Source: a virus. Taken from it: a stretch of 40,102 bases of DNA. Below the pieces are notes generated by a model. It did not search any database. It was not told the origin of the DNA and saw nothing but the letters and a program-made list of their open reading frames with translations. The position numbers were made by a program, and so were the translations under genes. This document shows, one piece after another, positions 31,508 through 38,557 of the stretch. Position 1 is the first letter of the stretch. Every line of letters begins with the position of its first letter. Location of the stretch: positions 1-40,102 of IMG/VR virus record IMGVR_UViG_3300037516_000789; one strand, 5' to 3'.

Positions 31508-32638
31508 TTATTCCGCCCCCGGCATCACCCCGAACCAAGCCTTGCTTTCCGAAATCGCCTTGGAGTCGTTATACGATTTCCGCGCCTCACTCTCCGAGTT
31601 TCCGCACTCCATCGAGGTGACGGCCAGCCCCACCTCGGCGGCGCGATACGAAATGTAGGAATGCCGCAGTGCGTTCGCTTTCCACCCGCCGATGAGCTTC
31701 CCGATCCGAACCGTCTCCGAATGCCGGCCACCGGATGGCGCGGCGTCGAGCAACGGGCCGGACTTTTTCCTGGCCGGGTAGAGCCATGCCCGAAGCGCGG
31801 GATGGATCGGGACGATCCGCCGATGACCGTTTTTGTCCGTTTCCGGGCGAACACGAATGATCTTGGCGGGCCAGTCGAAGTCCGACCAATCCAGCGGTGA
31901 TTTTTCGCCCCCGCGAAGGGGGAATAACTCGTCCGTCCTGGTCCCCGCGAATGCCCCGCAGGCGAGCCACGGCAGGAACGCGGGATTGACAGCACCGAGC
32001 AGGACGCGAAGTTCCGCGGGCGTATACGTCGCGGGAACTTTGCGCCGGGCAATCGGTTTCCCCAGTCTTTCCGGTGCTGTTTTCTCGCCGTGCGGCAGAT
32101 ATTCCATCTCCGCGCACCATTTAAAAAATGTGACCCACGCGCCCCGCTGGTTTTTCCGCGTCCGTGGCTCGCCTGTGAGGTCCGGGAGGTCATTGACGGT
32201 CACATTGCCCAACGGCATGCCCCGGAGCGGCTCCAGAGGCTTGAGGAGCGCCCTCAGCGTCTTTATATGCTGGGCGCTCCGTCCTTGATTGGCCAATTTC
32301 GCCGCCAGGAACTCATCCAGCGCGTCCCCCAGGTTTTTCCGCGGTGCTCGCCGGGAATGCCAGAGCAAGAACTCATCGACCATCCGAAGGTCCGGGTCTG
32401 CCTCGATCATCCGTTTTATTGCGCGGATCTGGTCCGGGGTCAGGTCGTCAATCTCCAGCCCGCCCTTGTAGAGCGTCTGAGCGTCCCGCAGCGCCTGCGC
32501 CTTGATCTTCTCGAGAGTCGCCCGCGTGACCCGGCTCCCATCCCGCCGTTTGAACTGCCAGTAGGTCCCGCCGTCTGCCCGCGTGATGGGGTAAACGGTG
32601 ATCGATACGGAGCGGTATTTGACGGGCTGGGCGGTCAT
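31508..32638 (-). CDS. int: Tyrosine recombinase (integrase)
   Basis: A 376-aa protein with an N-terminal DNA-binding region, a core-binding SAM-like domain around 100-180, and the catalytic domain. AGTRTDEL gives the first arginine (R234), DKNGHRR the beta-hairpin lysine (near 269), ALRHSYISYR the second arginine (R325) and RKSYND the tyrosine (Y356). Two positions often His are Asn here (N322 before ALRH, N347 in CGNS). I recall this 'GNS' variant from integrases of Verrucomicrobiota-type prophages. It catalyses integration and, with an excisionase, excision. It is coupled to the repressor gene by ATGA. Confidence 0.93.
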   Translation of the reverse strand: MTAQPVKYRSVSITVYPITRADGGTYWQFKRRDGSRVTRATLEKIKAQALRDAQTLYKGGLEIDDLTPDQIRAIKRMIEADPDLRMVDEFLLWHSRRAPRKNLGDALDEFLAAKLANQGRSAQHIKTLRALLKPLEPLRGMPLGNVTVNDLPDLTGEPRTRKNQRGAWVTFFKWCAEMEYLPHGEKTAPERLGKPIARRKVPATYTPAELRVLLGAVNPAFLPWLACGAFAGTRTDELFPLRGGEKSPLDWSDFDWPAKIIRVRPETDKNGHRRIVPIHPALRAWLYPARKKSGPLLDAAPSGGRHSETVRIGKLIGGWKANALRHSYISYRAAEVGLAVTSMECGNSESEARKSYNDSKAISESKAWFGVMPGAE

Positions 32639-33099
32639 GCGAGCAGCTGCAAAATGAGTTTGGCGACTTTTCCGGGTTTATCAGGATTGGCTTGGGTGAT
32701 GGCGAGTATCCGCGATCCAAGCCCCGCCATCTCCTCCGTAGGGACATAGCGAGGCGTGAATGTGGCCCTTGCCCCCGTAATCGTATCCCTGGCGCACAAG
32801 GCGAGCCGCGCAAACAGCGGGTCGTTGTCAACCATCGCCGCGATTTGCGCGGCCAGAGGTGAAATATTTCCTGTTTTAGCGATCTGAAATGAGTCAATTT
32901 CGAGCGCGATTTCTAGTTTTCGGAAAGTAATCGCGTCGATTGATTTCATTTTCCCGGATAAAAGCTTGGAAACCCAAGCCTCGCTTTTCCCTAACTTTTT
33001 CGCCAGATCATTTTGAGAAAAACCCTGATTTCTAAAGGCTTGCACGATGTTGGGAAGCATCGAACCGGCGACTTGCTGCTTTTCATTTTCGGCACTCAT
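32635..33099 (-). CDS. HTH (XRE/Cro-C1-type) repressor
   Basis: A 154-aa protein starting MSAENEKQQVAGSML. The HTH covers GFSQNDLAKKLGKSEAWVSKLLSG (about residues 26-49), with the 'Q..LA..LG.s...VSkll.G' pattern. The C-terminal half is not a LexA/S24-type peptidase, so RecA-stimulated self-cleavage is not expected; induction may depend on an anti-repressor. It is divergent from the rightward arm and cotranscribed with integrase. Two palindromes at 33116-33168 are its likely operators. Confidence 0.85.
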   Translation of the reverse strand: MSAENEKQQVAGSMLPNIVQAFRNQGFSQNDLAKKLGKSEAWVSKLLSGKMKSIDAITFRKLEIALEIDSFQIAKTGNISPLAAQIAAMVDNDPLFARLALCARDTITGARATFTPRYVPTEEMAGLGSRILAITQANPDKPGKVAKLILQLLA

Positions 33100-33115
33100 A
33101 ACCCCTAAATGTAGC

Positions 33116-33139
33116 AAACTTTCTATTTTTAGAAAGTTT
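33116..33139. promoter_or_regulatory. Operator palindrome 1
   Basis: AAACTTTCTA, four T, TAGAAAGTTT: a perfect inverted repeat of 10-base arms (33116-33125 and 33130-33139). It shares the CTTTC-N8-GAAAG core with a second copy 32 bases away. It lies 17 bases upstream of the repressor start, between the divergent promoters, and is probably a repressor or Cro-like binding site. Confidence 0.72.
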
Positions 33140-33150
33140 TTCTTTACTGG

Positions 33151-33168
33151 CTTTCCTTTTTTGGAAAG
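33151..33168. promoter_or_regulatory. Operator palindrome 2
   Basis: CTTTCC, six T, GGAAAG. It has the same core spacing, CTTTC-N8-GAAAG, as the first copy. The centres of the two sites are about 32 bases apart, three helical turns, so proteins bound there would lie on the same face. It ends 9 bases before the rightward start at 33178. Confidence 0.7.
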
Positions 33169-33177
33169 TCTTTCGGC

Positions 33178-33390
33178 ATGCCTAAGCAGAAAAGCAACCC
33201 AACCGGGCGAGTGTGCATCGATCTATTCGCAGAAAAAAAACCACTCGATCAACAAGCCAAATCCGCCGGAACCACCAGCACTAACCTTGCGCGAATACTG
33301 ATTCGTGACGGCCTACTAAAGCTGGCAAGCGGCGAGTTCAGGGTCACAGCCCCGGCACTGGCCGCAACATCTGAGGAGGGCGCACAATGA
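33178..33390 (+). CDS. Ribbon-helix-helix-like regulator, first rightward gene
   Basis: A 70-aa protein starting MPKQKSNPTGRVCIDLFAEK. It has a short strand (GRVCIDL), then helices QQAKSAGTTSTNLARILIRDGLLKL, matching the Arc/CopG ribbon-helix-helix plan (strand, helix, turn with 'GTTST', helix). It occupies the place of Cro in lambdoid phages, opposite the repressor and beside the two operators, so it may repress the leftward or rightward promoter. The identification is by pattern. Confidence 0.68.
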   Translation: MPKQKSNPTGRVCIDLFAEKKPLDQQAKSAGTTSTNLARILIRDGLLKLASGEFRVTAPALAATSEEGAQ

Positions 33391-33485
33391 GCACGCTCGA
33401 CGAAATGATCGAGGAAGCCATGGCCACCGCTGAGCGGCTGAGCGCCATCCTCGACCGGATCGAAGATCGGGAGGTGGGGAAGTGA
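33387..33485 (+). CDS. 32-aa small protein
   Basis: A single helix (MSTLDEMIEEAMATAERLSA) with acidic character. Its start overlaps the upstream stop (ATGA) and its stop overlaps the GTG of the next gene (GTGA), so it is probably translated. Possibly a small partner of the neighbouring regulators. Function unknown. Confidence 0.55.
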   Translation: MSTLDEMIEEAMATAERLSAILDRIEDREVGK

Positions 33486-34201
33486 GCGCGGAACTCATCA
33501 TCGACCCGGAGTTTAAGGCTCTCATCCCGCCGCTCTCCAAGGAGGAATTCTCACTCCTTGAATCCAACATCCTCCGTGACGGATGCCGCGACCCACTAAC
33601 CGTTTGGGATGGCACGCTATTGGATGGCCACAACCGCCACGAGATTTGCACCAAGCACGGTCTTGAATTCAAAATTTTTGAAATCCAGCTCGCTGATCGT
33701 GATGCCGCTGAGGATTGGATGGACGCCAATCAACTTGGACGCCGCAACCTTTCCCGCGAAGCTCACGACCTACTCTTGGGCCGGAGGTATAACCGGACGA
33801 AGCGGACCACTGCGGGAAAACCTGCCGGAACGATATTAGGTCAAAATGACCCAATATCAACCGCCGCGAAGCTCGCCGTCGAGCACGGGGTGAGCGAGGC
33901 GACGGTGAAGCGGGCGGGACAGTTCGCCGAGGCTGTGGAAGCACAGGGGCTGGAAGCTGACGCGATGGCGGGCAAGCTGAAGGGTAAGAAGAAGGAAGTG
34001 GTAGCTGCTCACCGAAGCACCATCTCCCCGCCAAAGGAAGAAATGAAGGATGAACCTGAAACCGTGGTCGTGGATGGAGTTGAGGAAGAAGCGGAAAAGG
34101 ATAGTGAGAAACTTTCAGCACTGAAGTCCGCGTGGACGAAGGCTAGCAAAAAAGACAAGGCCGTATTCGCGGCATGGATCAACAAAAACTGGAAACCATA
34201 A
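33482..34201 (+). CDS. ParB/Srx-domain protein with an HTH-like segment
   Basis: A 239-aa protein, start GTG at 33482 by overlap with the upstream stop. The N-terminal 85 residues are a ParB/sulfiredoxin-like domain: DPLTVWDGTLLDGHNRHEI holds the 'DGH.R' motif, which in this superfamily binds nucleotides or acts as nuclease. A second segment, AAKLAVEHGVSEATVKRAG, is HTH-like. The C-terminus is acidic, then basic. It has no ParA partner nearby, so it is not evidence for plasmid partition; it may regulate transcription or DNA. Confidence 0.82.
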   Translation: MSAELIIDPEFKALIPPLSKEEFSLLESNILRDGCRDPLTVWDGTLLDGHNRHEICTKHGLEFKIFEIQLADRDAAEDWMDANQLGRRNLSREAHDLLLGRRYNRTKRTTAGKPAGTILGQNDPISTAAKLAVEHGVSEATVKRAGQFAEAVEAQGLEADAMAGKLKGKKKEVVAAHRSTISPPKEEMKDEPETVVVDGVEEEAEKDSEKLSALKSAWTKASKKDKAVFAAWINKNWKP

Positions 34202-34202
34202 G

Positions 34203-34781
34203 ATGACAACAACAAAGAACAAGTCGACCAAACAGGCAGGAAAAATCTACTCGCCACCTAAGAATAAAGGCAAATTTGCAAAAACCGTAGAAAGGCTGTG
34301 GGATGGAGTTCCTGTTGCTGATGCGGAAAATGATCTGCGCATCATTATCAAGCCGTGCGATGTGAGCAGCGCGGTGCAAAAAGACCCGGGCCATTGCGTC
34401 TTTGCTCGTGCATGCAAAAGATCATTCGGGACAAAAAAAGTATTGTTTCTTCGGACTATCGCTTACGTCGAACTACCAGATGACAAGGGACAAATGAAGG
34501 TTGAGCGATTTGCTATGTCGCAATCAGTTCAGCAGTTGATAAGTAATTTCGATAAGGGCGACAAAGTAATCCCACAGGGAGGATTTTTACTCTTGGCTCC
34601 CTCTAGCTCATCCCAGCTTGGTTATCAGAGAGAATATAAAGAGGCTTGCAACAAACGAAAGAAAGAGGCGCTTCTTCGTGGTGAGTCCGTAATGCGCGAG
34701 GGTGGTTCAGAAAGCCCACACAAGCCGAGAGTTATTGACTTCGAGGTTCGGAATGGAAGCGGAATGGTTCACTTCTCATAA
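34203..34781 (+). CDS. Hypothetical protein (192 aa), AT-richer gene
   Basis: Starts MTTTKNKSTKQAGKIYSPPK, basic. It has DPGHCVFARACKRSFGTKKV followed by LFLRTIAYVELPDDKGQ, which looks like an alpha/beta domain, and an extended polar C-terminus. Codon use is visibly more A/T-rich than its neighbours, suggesting recent acquisition. It lies in the early rightward arm, where accessory and counter-defence genes are common. No family was recognised. Confidence 0.72.
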   Translation: MTTTKNKSTKQAGKIYSPPKNKGKFAKTVERLWDGVPVADAENDLRIIIKPCDVSSAVQKDPGHCVFARACKRSFGTKKVLFLRTIAYVELPDDKGQMKVERFAMSQSVQQLISNFDKGDKVIPQGGFLLLAPSSSSQLGYQREYKEACNKRKKEALLRGESVMREGGSESPHKPRVIDFEVRNGSGMVHFS

Positions 34782-34834
34782 TTCCAAACGGGGGCCGCGC
34801 ATCCCACACGCGGAACTCAACCCAATATAAACCA

Positions 34835-35077
34835 ATGAATGCAGCAGAAGAACGAGCACTAGAAAAGCGAATCGCTGAGGCTGATCAGCGTCGGAAGTGG
34901 AAAGCCGATTTAGACGCCTCGCATGAGGATAAGAAGTCATGGTCCCACACCGAAGGGCAACGCAGCCGTGACGCTGGCGAAAAACCCTTTTGCGGAACCG
35001 ATGGTGGAACTGCTAGAACGAAAGACGCGGGCGGGATGTTTATGAAAATCCAAATTCAGGAAGGATCCGCCCAATGA
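34835..35077 (+). CDS. Hypothetical protein (80 aa)
   Basis: Starts MNAAEERALEKRIAEADQRR, a charged helix, followed by a polar stretch (SHTEGQRSRDAGEKPFCGTD). It overlaps the next gene as ATGA. Function unknown. It may be a small nucleic-acid-related protein, but this is a guess from the charge only. Confidence 0.6.
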   Translation: MNAAEERALEKRIAEADQRRKWKADLDASHEDKKSWSHTEGQRSRDAGEKPFCGTDGGTARTKDAGGMFMKIQIQEGSAQ

Positions 35078-35256
35078 CACCAACCCGATACTTCCGCTCC
35101 GGTCGCATGCTCTGGAAATTCGCCCCCGGCAAAGCGCCGGTGCAACGGCACCAGTTCGATGATGAATGGGACTCCTCGCTCTTCGTCTCGCTTGAGGAGT
35201 TTCTATCCGAACCCGGCGATGCAATGGAAACCAACGAGGAGGATGCTGAACTATGA
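35074..35256 (+). CDS. Hypothetical protein (60 aa)
   Basis: Starts MTPTRYFRSGRMLWKFAPGK and turns acidic at the end (EPGDAMETNEEDAEL). It overlaps both neighbours as ATGA. Its charged layout, basic then acidic, is common in phage early proteins of unknown role. No family was recognised. Confidence 0.65.
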   Translation: MTPTRYFRSGRMLWKFAPGKAPVQRHQFDDEWDSSLFVSLEEFLSEPGDAMETNEEDAEL

Positions 35257-35516
35257 CCACCTTCACCCCAGCCCAAGAGGCTGAGATATTTGCCCAGGCG
35301 AAAGCAGCGGCGGCTTTCGCTGCCGCTGAGGAGGCCAGGAAGCGCACCCGCGAGCGTGGGGAATGGATGAGTCCTGCCGAGGTCTGCGGGATGCTCGACA
35401 TCGGGAAGAACACTCTCGATGCCCTACCGATCAAGCGGACGGTCATCGTCCCGAAAAAAGTCATCCGGTATCAACTCAGCGAGGTCTTGGACTTCCTCAA
35501 ATCCGTCCGCGAATGA
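35253..35516 (+). CDS. Excisionase-like HTH protein
   Basis: An 87-aa protein. After an alanine-rich helix (AEIFAQAKAAAAFAAAEEAR) comes a MerR/excisionase-type winged-helix segment: EWMSPAEVCGMLDIGKNTLD, then KKVIRYQLSEVLDFL. It is a candidate for an Xis-type directionality factor for the integrase, or a small regulator. Its start and stop overlap its neighbours. Confidence 0.72.
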   Translation: MTTFTPAQEAEIFAQAKAAAAFAAAEEARKRTRERGEWMSPAEVCGMLDIGKNTLDALPIKRTVIVPKKVIRYQLSEVLDFLKSVRE

Positions 35517-35638
35517 ACAATTTCCCCTCAGCGAGTGCCGAGAAGGAAGCTCGGCCCGTGGCGAAGTTGCCAGCGGAAGCGCCAACATCAATTCTAGGTG
35601 GTTGCGGCGTGGAAGCAGCGGGCCGGGTTGCAATCTAA
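35513..35638 (+). CDS. 41-aa small protein
   Basis: MNNFPSASAEKEARPVAKLP with a short Gly/Ala-rich end (GGCGVEAAGRVAI). It is supported mainly by the ATGA overlap with the HTH gene. No features of a known family; possibly just a short reading frame in the operon. Confidence 0.4.
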   Translation: MNNFPSASAEKEARPVAKLPAEAPTSILGGCGVEAAGRVAI

Positions 35639-35650
35639 CCAACAAAAACA

Positions 35651-35911
35651 ATGCTGACACAAACAACACGAACAACCCTCGACCGAAACCCGGATATCAA
35701 CCTCGACAAGGAAGCAATCCCCGCCGGTCTGCATCTCGTAGAAGGGAAAAACCTCATGGGAATTGCTCGCGTTAATCGCATCCCCTACGGAGTCGCCAAC
35801 GCAATGGTCGGAATCCGACGCACGACCATCGGCATCGTGCTACGCCCTGAGCATGTCGATCCGTTCCTCGCCGCACAAGCCGCCCACGAGGCAAAGAAAA
35901 ATGCAAGATGA
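35651..35911 (+). CDS. Hypothetical protein (86 aa)
   Basis: Starts MLTQTTRTTLDRNPDINLDK and includes LMGIARVNRIPYGVANAMVG, which may be an HTH-like helix pair (a small loop between two hydrophobic helices), then RRTTIGIVLRPEHVDPFLAA. A DNA-binding role is possible. The leader before the start is A/C-rich (CCAACAAAAACA), with no Shine-Dalgarno. Confidence 0.65.
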   Translation: MLTQTTRTTLDRNPDINLDKEAIPAGLHLVEGKNLMGIARVNRIPYGVANAMVGIRRTTIGIVLRPEHVDPFLAAQAAHEAKKNAR

Positions 35912-36089
35912 CTATCACGCGTGGGCAGATGCCGAGTTGGTGAAAGACCATGAAGCCGACCCATCGCAATTCCAGAAAATCCAATGGCCAACCTCCTCGT
36001 CACCGAACTATCCGATAACGCCCTCAACGGCGCAATCCGACAGCTTTCCCGAAGCGGAGCATGGCCTATCCGTCTCAGAATGCTCTTGA
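35901..36089 (+). CDS. 62-aa hypothetical protein
   Basis: Starts MQDDYHAWADAELVKDHEAD. The first half has a natural-looking mix of residues, while the second half is Ser/Pro-rich and overlaps the next frame, so part of it may be untranslated background. It overlaps the upstream gene end. Confidence 0.4.
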   Translation: MQDDYHAWADAELVKDHEADPSQFQKIQWPTSSSPNYPITPSTAQSDSFPEAEHGLSVSECS

Positions 36090-36124
36090 ACGAGCGCAAC
36101 CGTAGAAACCTATGCAAACCCTAA
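35984..36124 (+). CDS. 46-aa hypothetical protein
   Basis: Starts MANLLVTELSDNALNGAIRQ and continues as a basic, helical protein (LSRSGAWPIRLRMLLNERNR). It overlaps the preceding frame by about 106 bases and the following TM gene by 13. The hydrophobic pattern looks more like a real protein than the second half of the overlapping frame. Confidence 0.45.
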   Translation: MANLLVTELSDNALNGAIRQLSRSGAWPIRLRMLLNERNRRNLCKP

Positions 36125-36213
36125 TCATCATAGCCGCCGTCTGGGTGGCATCCGCCCTTATCTGCATCGCCCTGCGGCATGCCGCAATCACCTCAGAAAC
36201 TAACGACCAATGA
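36112..36213 (+). CDS. 33-aa single-membrane-segment protein
   Basis: MQTLIIIAAVWVASALICIA is one hydrophobic helix, followed by a short polar tail. Its stop overlaps the next ATG (ATGA), which encodes another membrane protein. It is probably a small inner-membrane protein of the early arm. Superinfection exclusion is a possible role but is not shown. Confidence 0.5.
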   Translation: MQTLIIIAAVWVASALICIALRHAAITSETNDQ

Positions 36214-36470
36214 AACGCTCCGACAAACTATTCCAATCCGGCATGCGTGCCGCCATGCTCTCCGGTATGATGCTCGCCTGGTCCATCTGCACCATCATCT
36301 GGGCAGTCCGCATCATATACGATTCACCCCTCGGCCTGTTCGCCATGTTCGCCGCCCTTGTCGGCTTGGCGCTTGGCCTCATCGAAGCAGGATTTGCTGC
36401 CAGTTATTTCCGGCTGTCCGACCGGGAAATGAAACACGAATACAACCGGGCAATCCGCCCACGCCTTTAA
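36210..36470 (+). CDS. Two-TM membrane protein (86 aa)
   Basis: Starts MKRSDKLFQSGMRAAMLSGM. Hydrophobic segments at about 14-36 and 40-65 (LFAMFAALVGLALGLIEAGF) are joined by a short loop, and the C-terminus is basic (HEYNRAIRPRL). Its function is unknown. It sits next to a second membrane gene, so the pair may act together, for instance at the cell envelope after entry. Confidence 0.72.
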   Translation: MKRSDKLFQSGMRAAMLSGMMLAWSICTIIWAVRIIYDSPLGLFAMFAALVGLALGLIEAGFAASYFRLSDREMKHEYNRAIRPRL

Positions 36471-36489
36471 TCTCTACCAGAAAACACCA

Positions 36490-36783
36490 ATGAACAAAAA
36501 CAACGCCGCAGAATTCCTTCCGCTGGTCCAAGCACTGAGCGAGGGAAAAACCTTACAGTATAGATGGAGCCTCCCCAACGAATGGGAGGACATGAATGAT
36601 GCGTCTTTCGTGAGTGACCCGGAGGACTACCGAATCAAGCCCGATCCAATGGAGTTTGAGGGCATCACGCAAGCAACATCCCGTTGCCACAACGACGACA
36701 GCGGCATGATCCGCCTGACCGTAAACTGGCCATCCGCCCCGCCAAAAATCGGGACCAAATTCCGCCTGATCGAAATCATTTAA
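36490..36783 (+). CDS. Hypothetical protein (97 aa)
   Basis: Starts MNKNNAAEFLPLVQALSEGK. The segment YRWSLPNEWEDMNDASFVSD and the later DPEDYRIKPDPMEFEG look like the common phage small protein with a 'YRIKP' motif (a beta-rich fold of unknown function). The leader TCTACCAGAAAACACCA has no Shine-Dalgarno. Confidence 0.7.
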   Translation: MNKNNAAEFLPLVQALSEGKTLQYRWSLPNEWEDMNDASFVSDPEDYRIKPDPMEFEGITQATSRCHNDDSGMIRLTVNWPSAPPKIGTKFRLIEII

Positions 36784-36803
36784 TCTCCAACAGAAAACAA
36801 CAC

Positions 36804-37493
36804 ATGCAACTATCAATCGTCGAACAAGAAACCGCAGCCTTTGAGCTGGTCCAGCGCCACGCCAAGATGCTGGCAAGCTCCAGCCTCGTCCCGAAAGACT
36901 TTCAGGGGAACATGGCAAACTGCGCCATCGGCCTGAACATCGCAAAACGCCTGGGTGCCGACCCGTTTATGGTGATCCAGAACATCGACATCATCCACGG
37001 TCGCCCATCATTTCGCGCCACGTTCCTCATTGCTATGGTCAACGCCTCGGGGCGATTCACGCCGCTGCAATTCCGCATGGAGGGCAATGGTCAAACCCGG
37101 TCATGCGTTGCCCATTGCCGCACAAAAGCGGATGGCGAAACCATCGAGGGGCCGGAAATCACGATGGCAATGGCCAAGGCTGAGGGTTGGTCAACCAAGG
37201 CCGGCAGCAAGTGGCTTACGATGCCGGAGCTTATGCTGCGCTATCGTGCAGCCGCATTCTTCGCCCGCATCTATGCGCCCGACATCACACTTGGTATGCA
37301 TACCAGCGAAGAGATCCACGACATTCCGCAGGAACCGCGCCAAGCCACAGGCCGCGTAGTCACCGAAAACCCGATGGCGCGATTGGTAAACCCATACGAG
37401 GACATGGAGCCGCAACCCACCGACGATCTACCATTTGAGGCTCCGTTGGAGGTTAGCGCAGAGACGGCGCAGGCGCAGGGAGGTGACAAGTGA
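36804..37493 (+). CDS. recT: RecT-family ssDNA annealing protein
   Basis: A 229-aa protein starting MQLSIVEQETAAFELVQRHA. It has the RecT pattern: SSLVPKDFQGNMANCAIGLN, then RLGADPFMVIQNIDIIHGRP and SFRATFLIAMVNASGRF, followed by MPELMLRYRAAAFFARIYAP. It coats single strands and anneals them; together with the exonuclease at 38523-39206 it forms a Red-like recombination pair. The C-terminal 40 residues are acidic and flexible. The gene start follows an A/C-rich leader. Confidence 0.9.
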   Translation: MQLSIVEQETAAFELVQRHAKMLASSSLVPKDFQGNMANCAIGLNIAKRLGADPFMVIQNIDIIHGRPSFRATFLIAMVNASGRFTPLQFRMEGNGQTRSCVAHCRTKADGETIEGPEITMAMAKAEGWSTKAGSKWLTMPELMLRYRAAAFFARIYAPDITLGMHTSEEIHDIPQEPRQATGRVVTENPMARLVNPYEDMEPQPTDDLPFEAPLEVSAETAQAQGGDK

Positions 37494-37705
37494 GCGACGA
37501 TGGTGGGCCAGCCTTCCCGAACAACGACCAAAACGGTTGCGCGTTCGCGGGAATGACGCTGCGTGATTGGTTCGCTGGGCAGGCGTTGGCCGGCATGCTC
37601 GACCGCGCCTACGGAATCCCCGTGAACGTCATCGCCAAGAGATCGTATGAGATGGCCGATGCCATGCTAGCCGCCCGCGAAGGAAACCAAACTGAAACCA
37701 ACTGA
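37490..37705 (+). CDS. Conserved-type phage protein (71 aa)
   Basis: Starts with GTG overlapping the RecT stop (GTGA). GGPAFPNNDQNGCAFAGMTL followed by RDWFAGQALAGMLDR and a final AYGIPVNVIAKRSYEMADAM is the layout of a widely found phage small protein (GMTLRDWFAGQAL, '..ADAMLAAR'). I know the pattern but not its function. Confidence 0.8.
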   Translation: MSDDGGPAFPNNDQNGCAFAGMTLRDWFAGQALAGMLDRAYGIPVNVIAKRSYEMADAMLAAREGNQTETN

Positions 37706-38040
37706 TGGAATACCTAAACGAAAAAAAAGAGGTGCTCTACACCGAAAACACCGACTCCAGCGGCTTTGTGATCCGCGAAATTCCGAGGACGGAAAACGAA
37801 CACATGCGCTTCCAAGCTGGCTACATCGTCAGCAGACCTGAGCAAGTGCCAGAGTATACCCCGCGCACGGTAACAGATAGCAAGACCGGAAAGCCTGTCC
37901 TGCGGGCAGTGTTCACCCACCACAGCATCGGCGGCAACATCCCGGTCTTTCATCTTCACGGTTCCGGAAGCACGAAGGAAAAGGCCATAACCAACGCATC
38001 CAATAAACTCATCCGGGCGGATATCGCTGCCGGAATCTAA
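37705..38040 (+). CDS. Hypothetical protein (111 aa)
   Basis: Starts MEYLNEKKEVLYTENTDSSG with its ATG overlapping the upstream stop (TGATG). It has a beta-rich core (GFVIREIPRTENEHMRFQAG, VLRAVFTHHSIGGNIPVFHL) and a C-terminal helix. A terminator follows immediately at 38048-38071. No family was recognised. Confidence 0.7.
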   Translation: MEYLNEKKEVLYTENTDSSGFVIREIPRTENEHMRFQAGYIVSRPEQVPEYTPRTVTDSKTGKPVLRAVFTHHSIGGNIPVFHLHGSGSTKEKAITNASNKLIRADIAAGI

Positions 38041-38047
38041 CCCTCAT

Positions 38048-38071
38048 CCGGGGTCCGATCCCCCGGTTTTT
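38048..38071 (+). terminator. Rho-independent terminator, rightward
   Basis: CCGGGG (38048-38053) and CCCCGG (38061-38066) form a stem with a seven-base loop, followed by TTTTT. It ends transcription of the recT group before the HNH gene, so the exonuclease and downstream genes may need readthrough, an antiterminator or a second promoter. Confidence 0.82.
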
Positions 38072-38080
38072 AATACCAAT

Positions 38081-38557
38081 ATGAAAATCTACCACGGATT
38101 ATGCAAAACAAGAGAATATAAAGCATGGAAGTCATTGCGCTCAAGATGCAGATCAAACAATCCAATTACTTATCCTCATTATAAAGCAAAGGGGATCACA
38201 GTTTGCCCCCGATGGGATTCTTTTCTTTCTTTTTTGAGTGACATGGGGCAAGCGCCGTCACCGTCCCATGAAATCGACAGGATCAACAACGATGGGAATT
38301 ATGAACCATCAAATTGCCGATGGGTTACTAGCGTCGAACAATCGGCAAACCGTAGCATTTCCAAAAGGTGGATTATCGGCGGCATAGAATACGAATCTTT
38401 AGCGTTTGCGTCTGAAGCTCACGGGGTCAGCGTCCAAACTATAAAAAACTGGTGTGAAGGCCAGAAATCAAAACGGGGTGGAAAGTTACCACCTAAACAA
38501 AATTGCAGAAGCTACAAACCATATGAAAATATCACCACACCCGCAAGGATCCGCTGA
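38081..38557 (+). CDS. HNH endonuclease, homing-type
   Basis: A 158-aa protein starting MKIYHGLCKTREYKAWKSLR. It has YPHYKAKGITVCPRWDSFLS followed by HEIDRINNDGNYEPSNCRWV (H63 and the DGNY.P.NCRW pattern), which is the HNH core of small free-standing phage endonucleases. The gene is visibly more A/T-rich than its neighbours and lies between recT and the exonuclease, right after a terminator, which suggests insertion as a mobile gene. Its last 35 bases overlap the start of the exonuclease. Confidence 0.88.
   Translation: MKIYHGLCKTREYKAWKSLRSRCRSNNPITYPHYKAKGITVCPRWDSFLSFLSDMGQAPSPSHEIDRINNDGNYEPSNCRWVTSVEQSANRSISKRWIIGGIEYESLAFASEAHGVSVQTIKNWCEGQKSKRGGKLPPKQNCRSYKPYENITTPARIR

Noticed and set aside
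32909-32928. A third operator inside the repressor gene
   Set aside because: The sequence has GGAAAGT and a partial left half, but the left half-site and the spacing do not match the CTTTC-N8-GAAAG rule.
32635-33099. LexA/CI-type self-cleaving repressor
   Set aside because: The C-terminal half has no visible serine-lysine S24 peptidase motif and is too short for that domain.
33482-34201. Plasmid-style partition system (phage-plasmid)
   Set aside because: The ParB-domain gene stands alone, and the presence of an integrase suggests integration as the lysogenic state.
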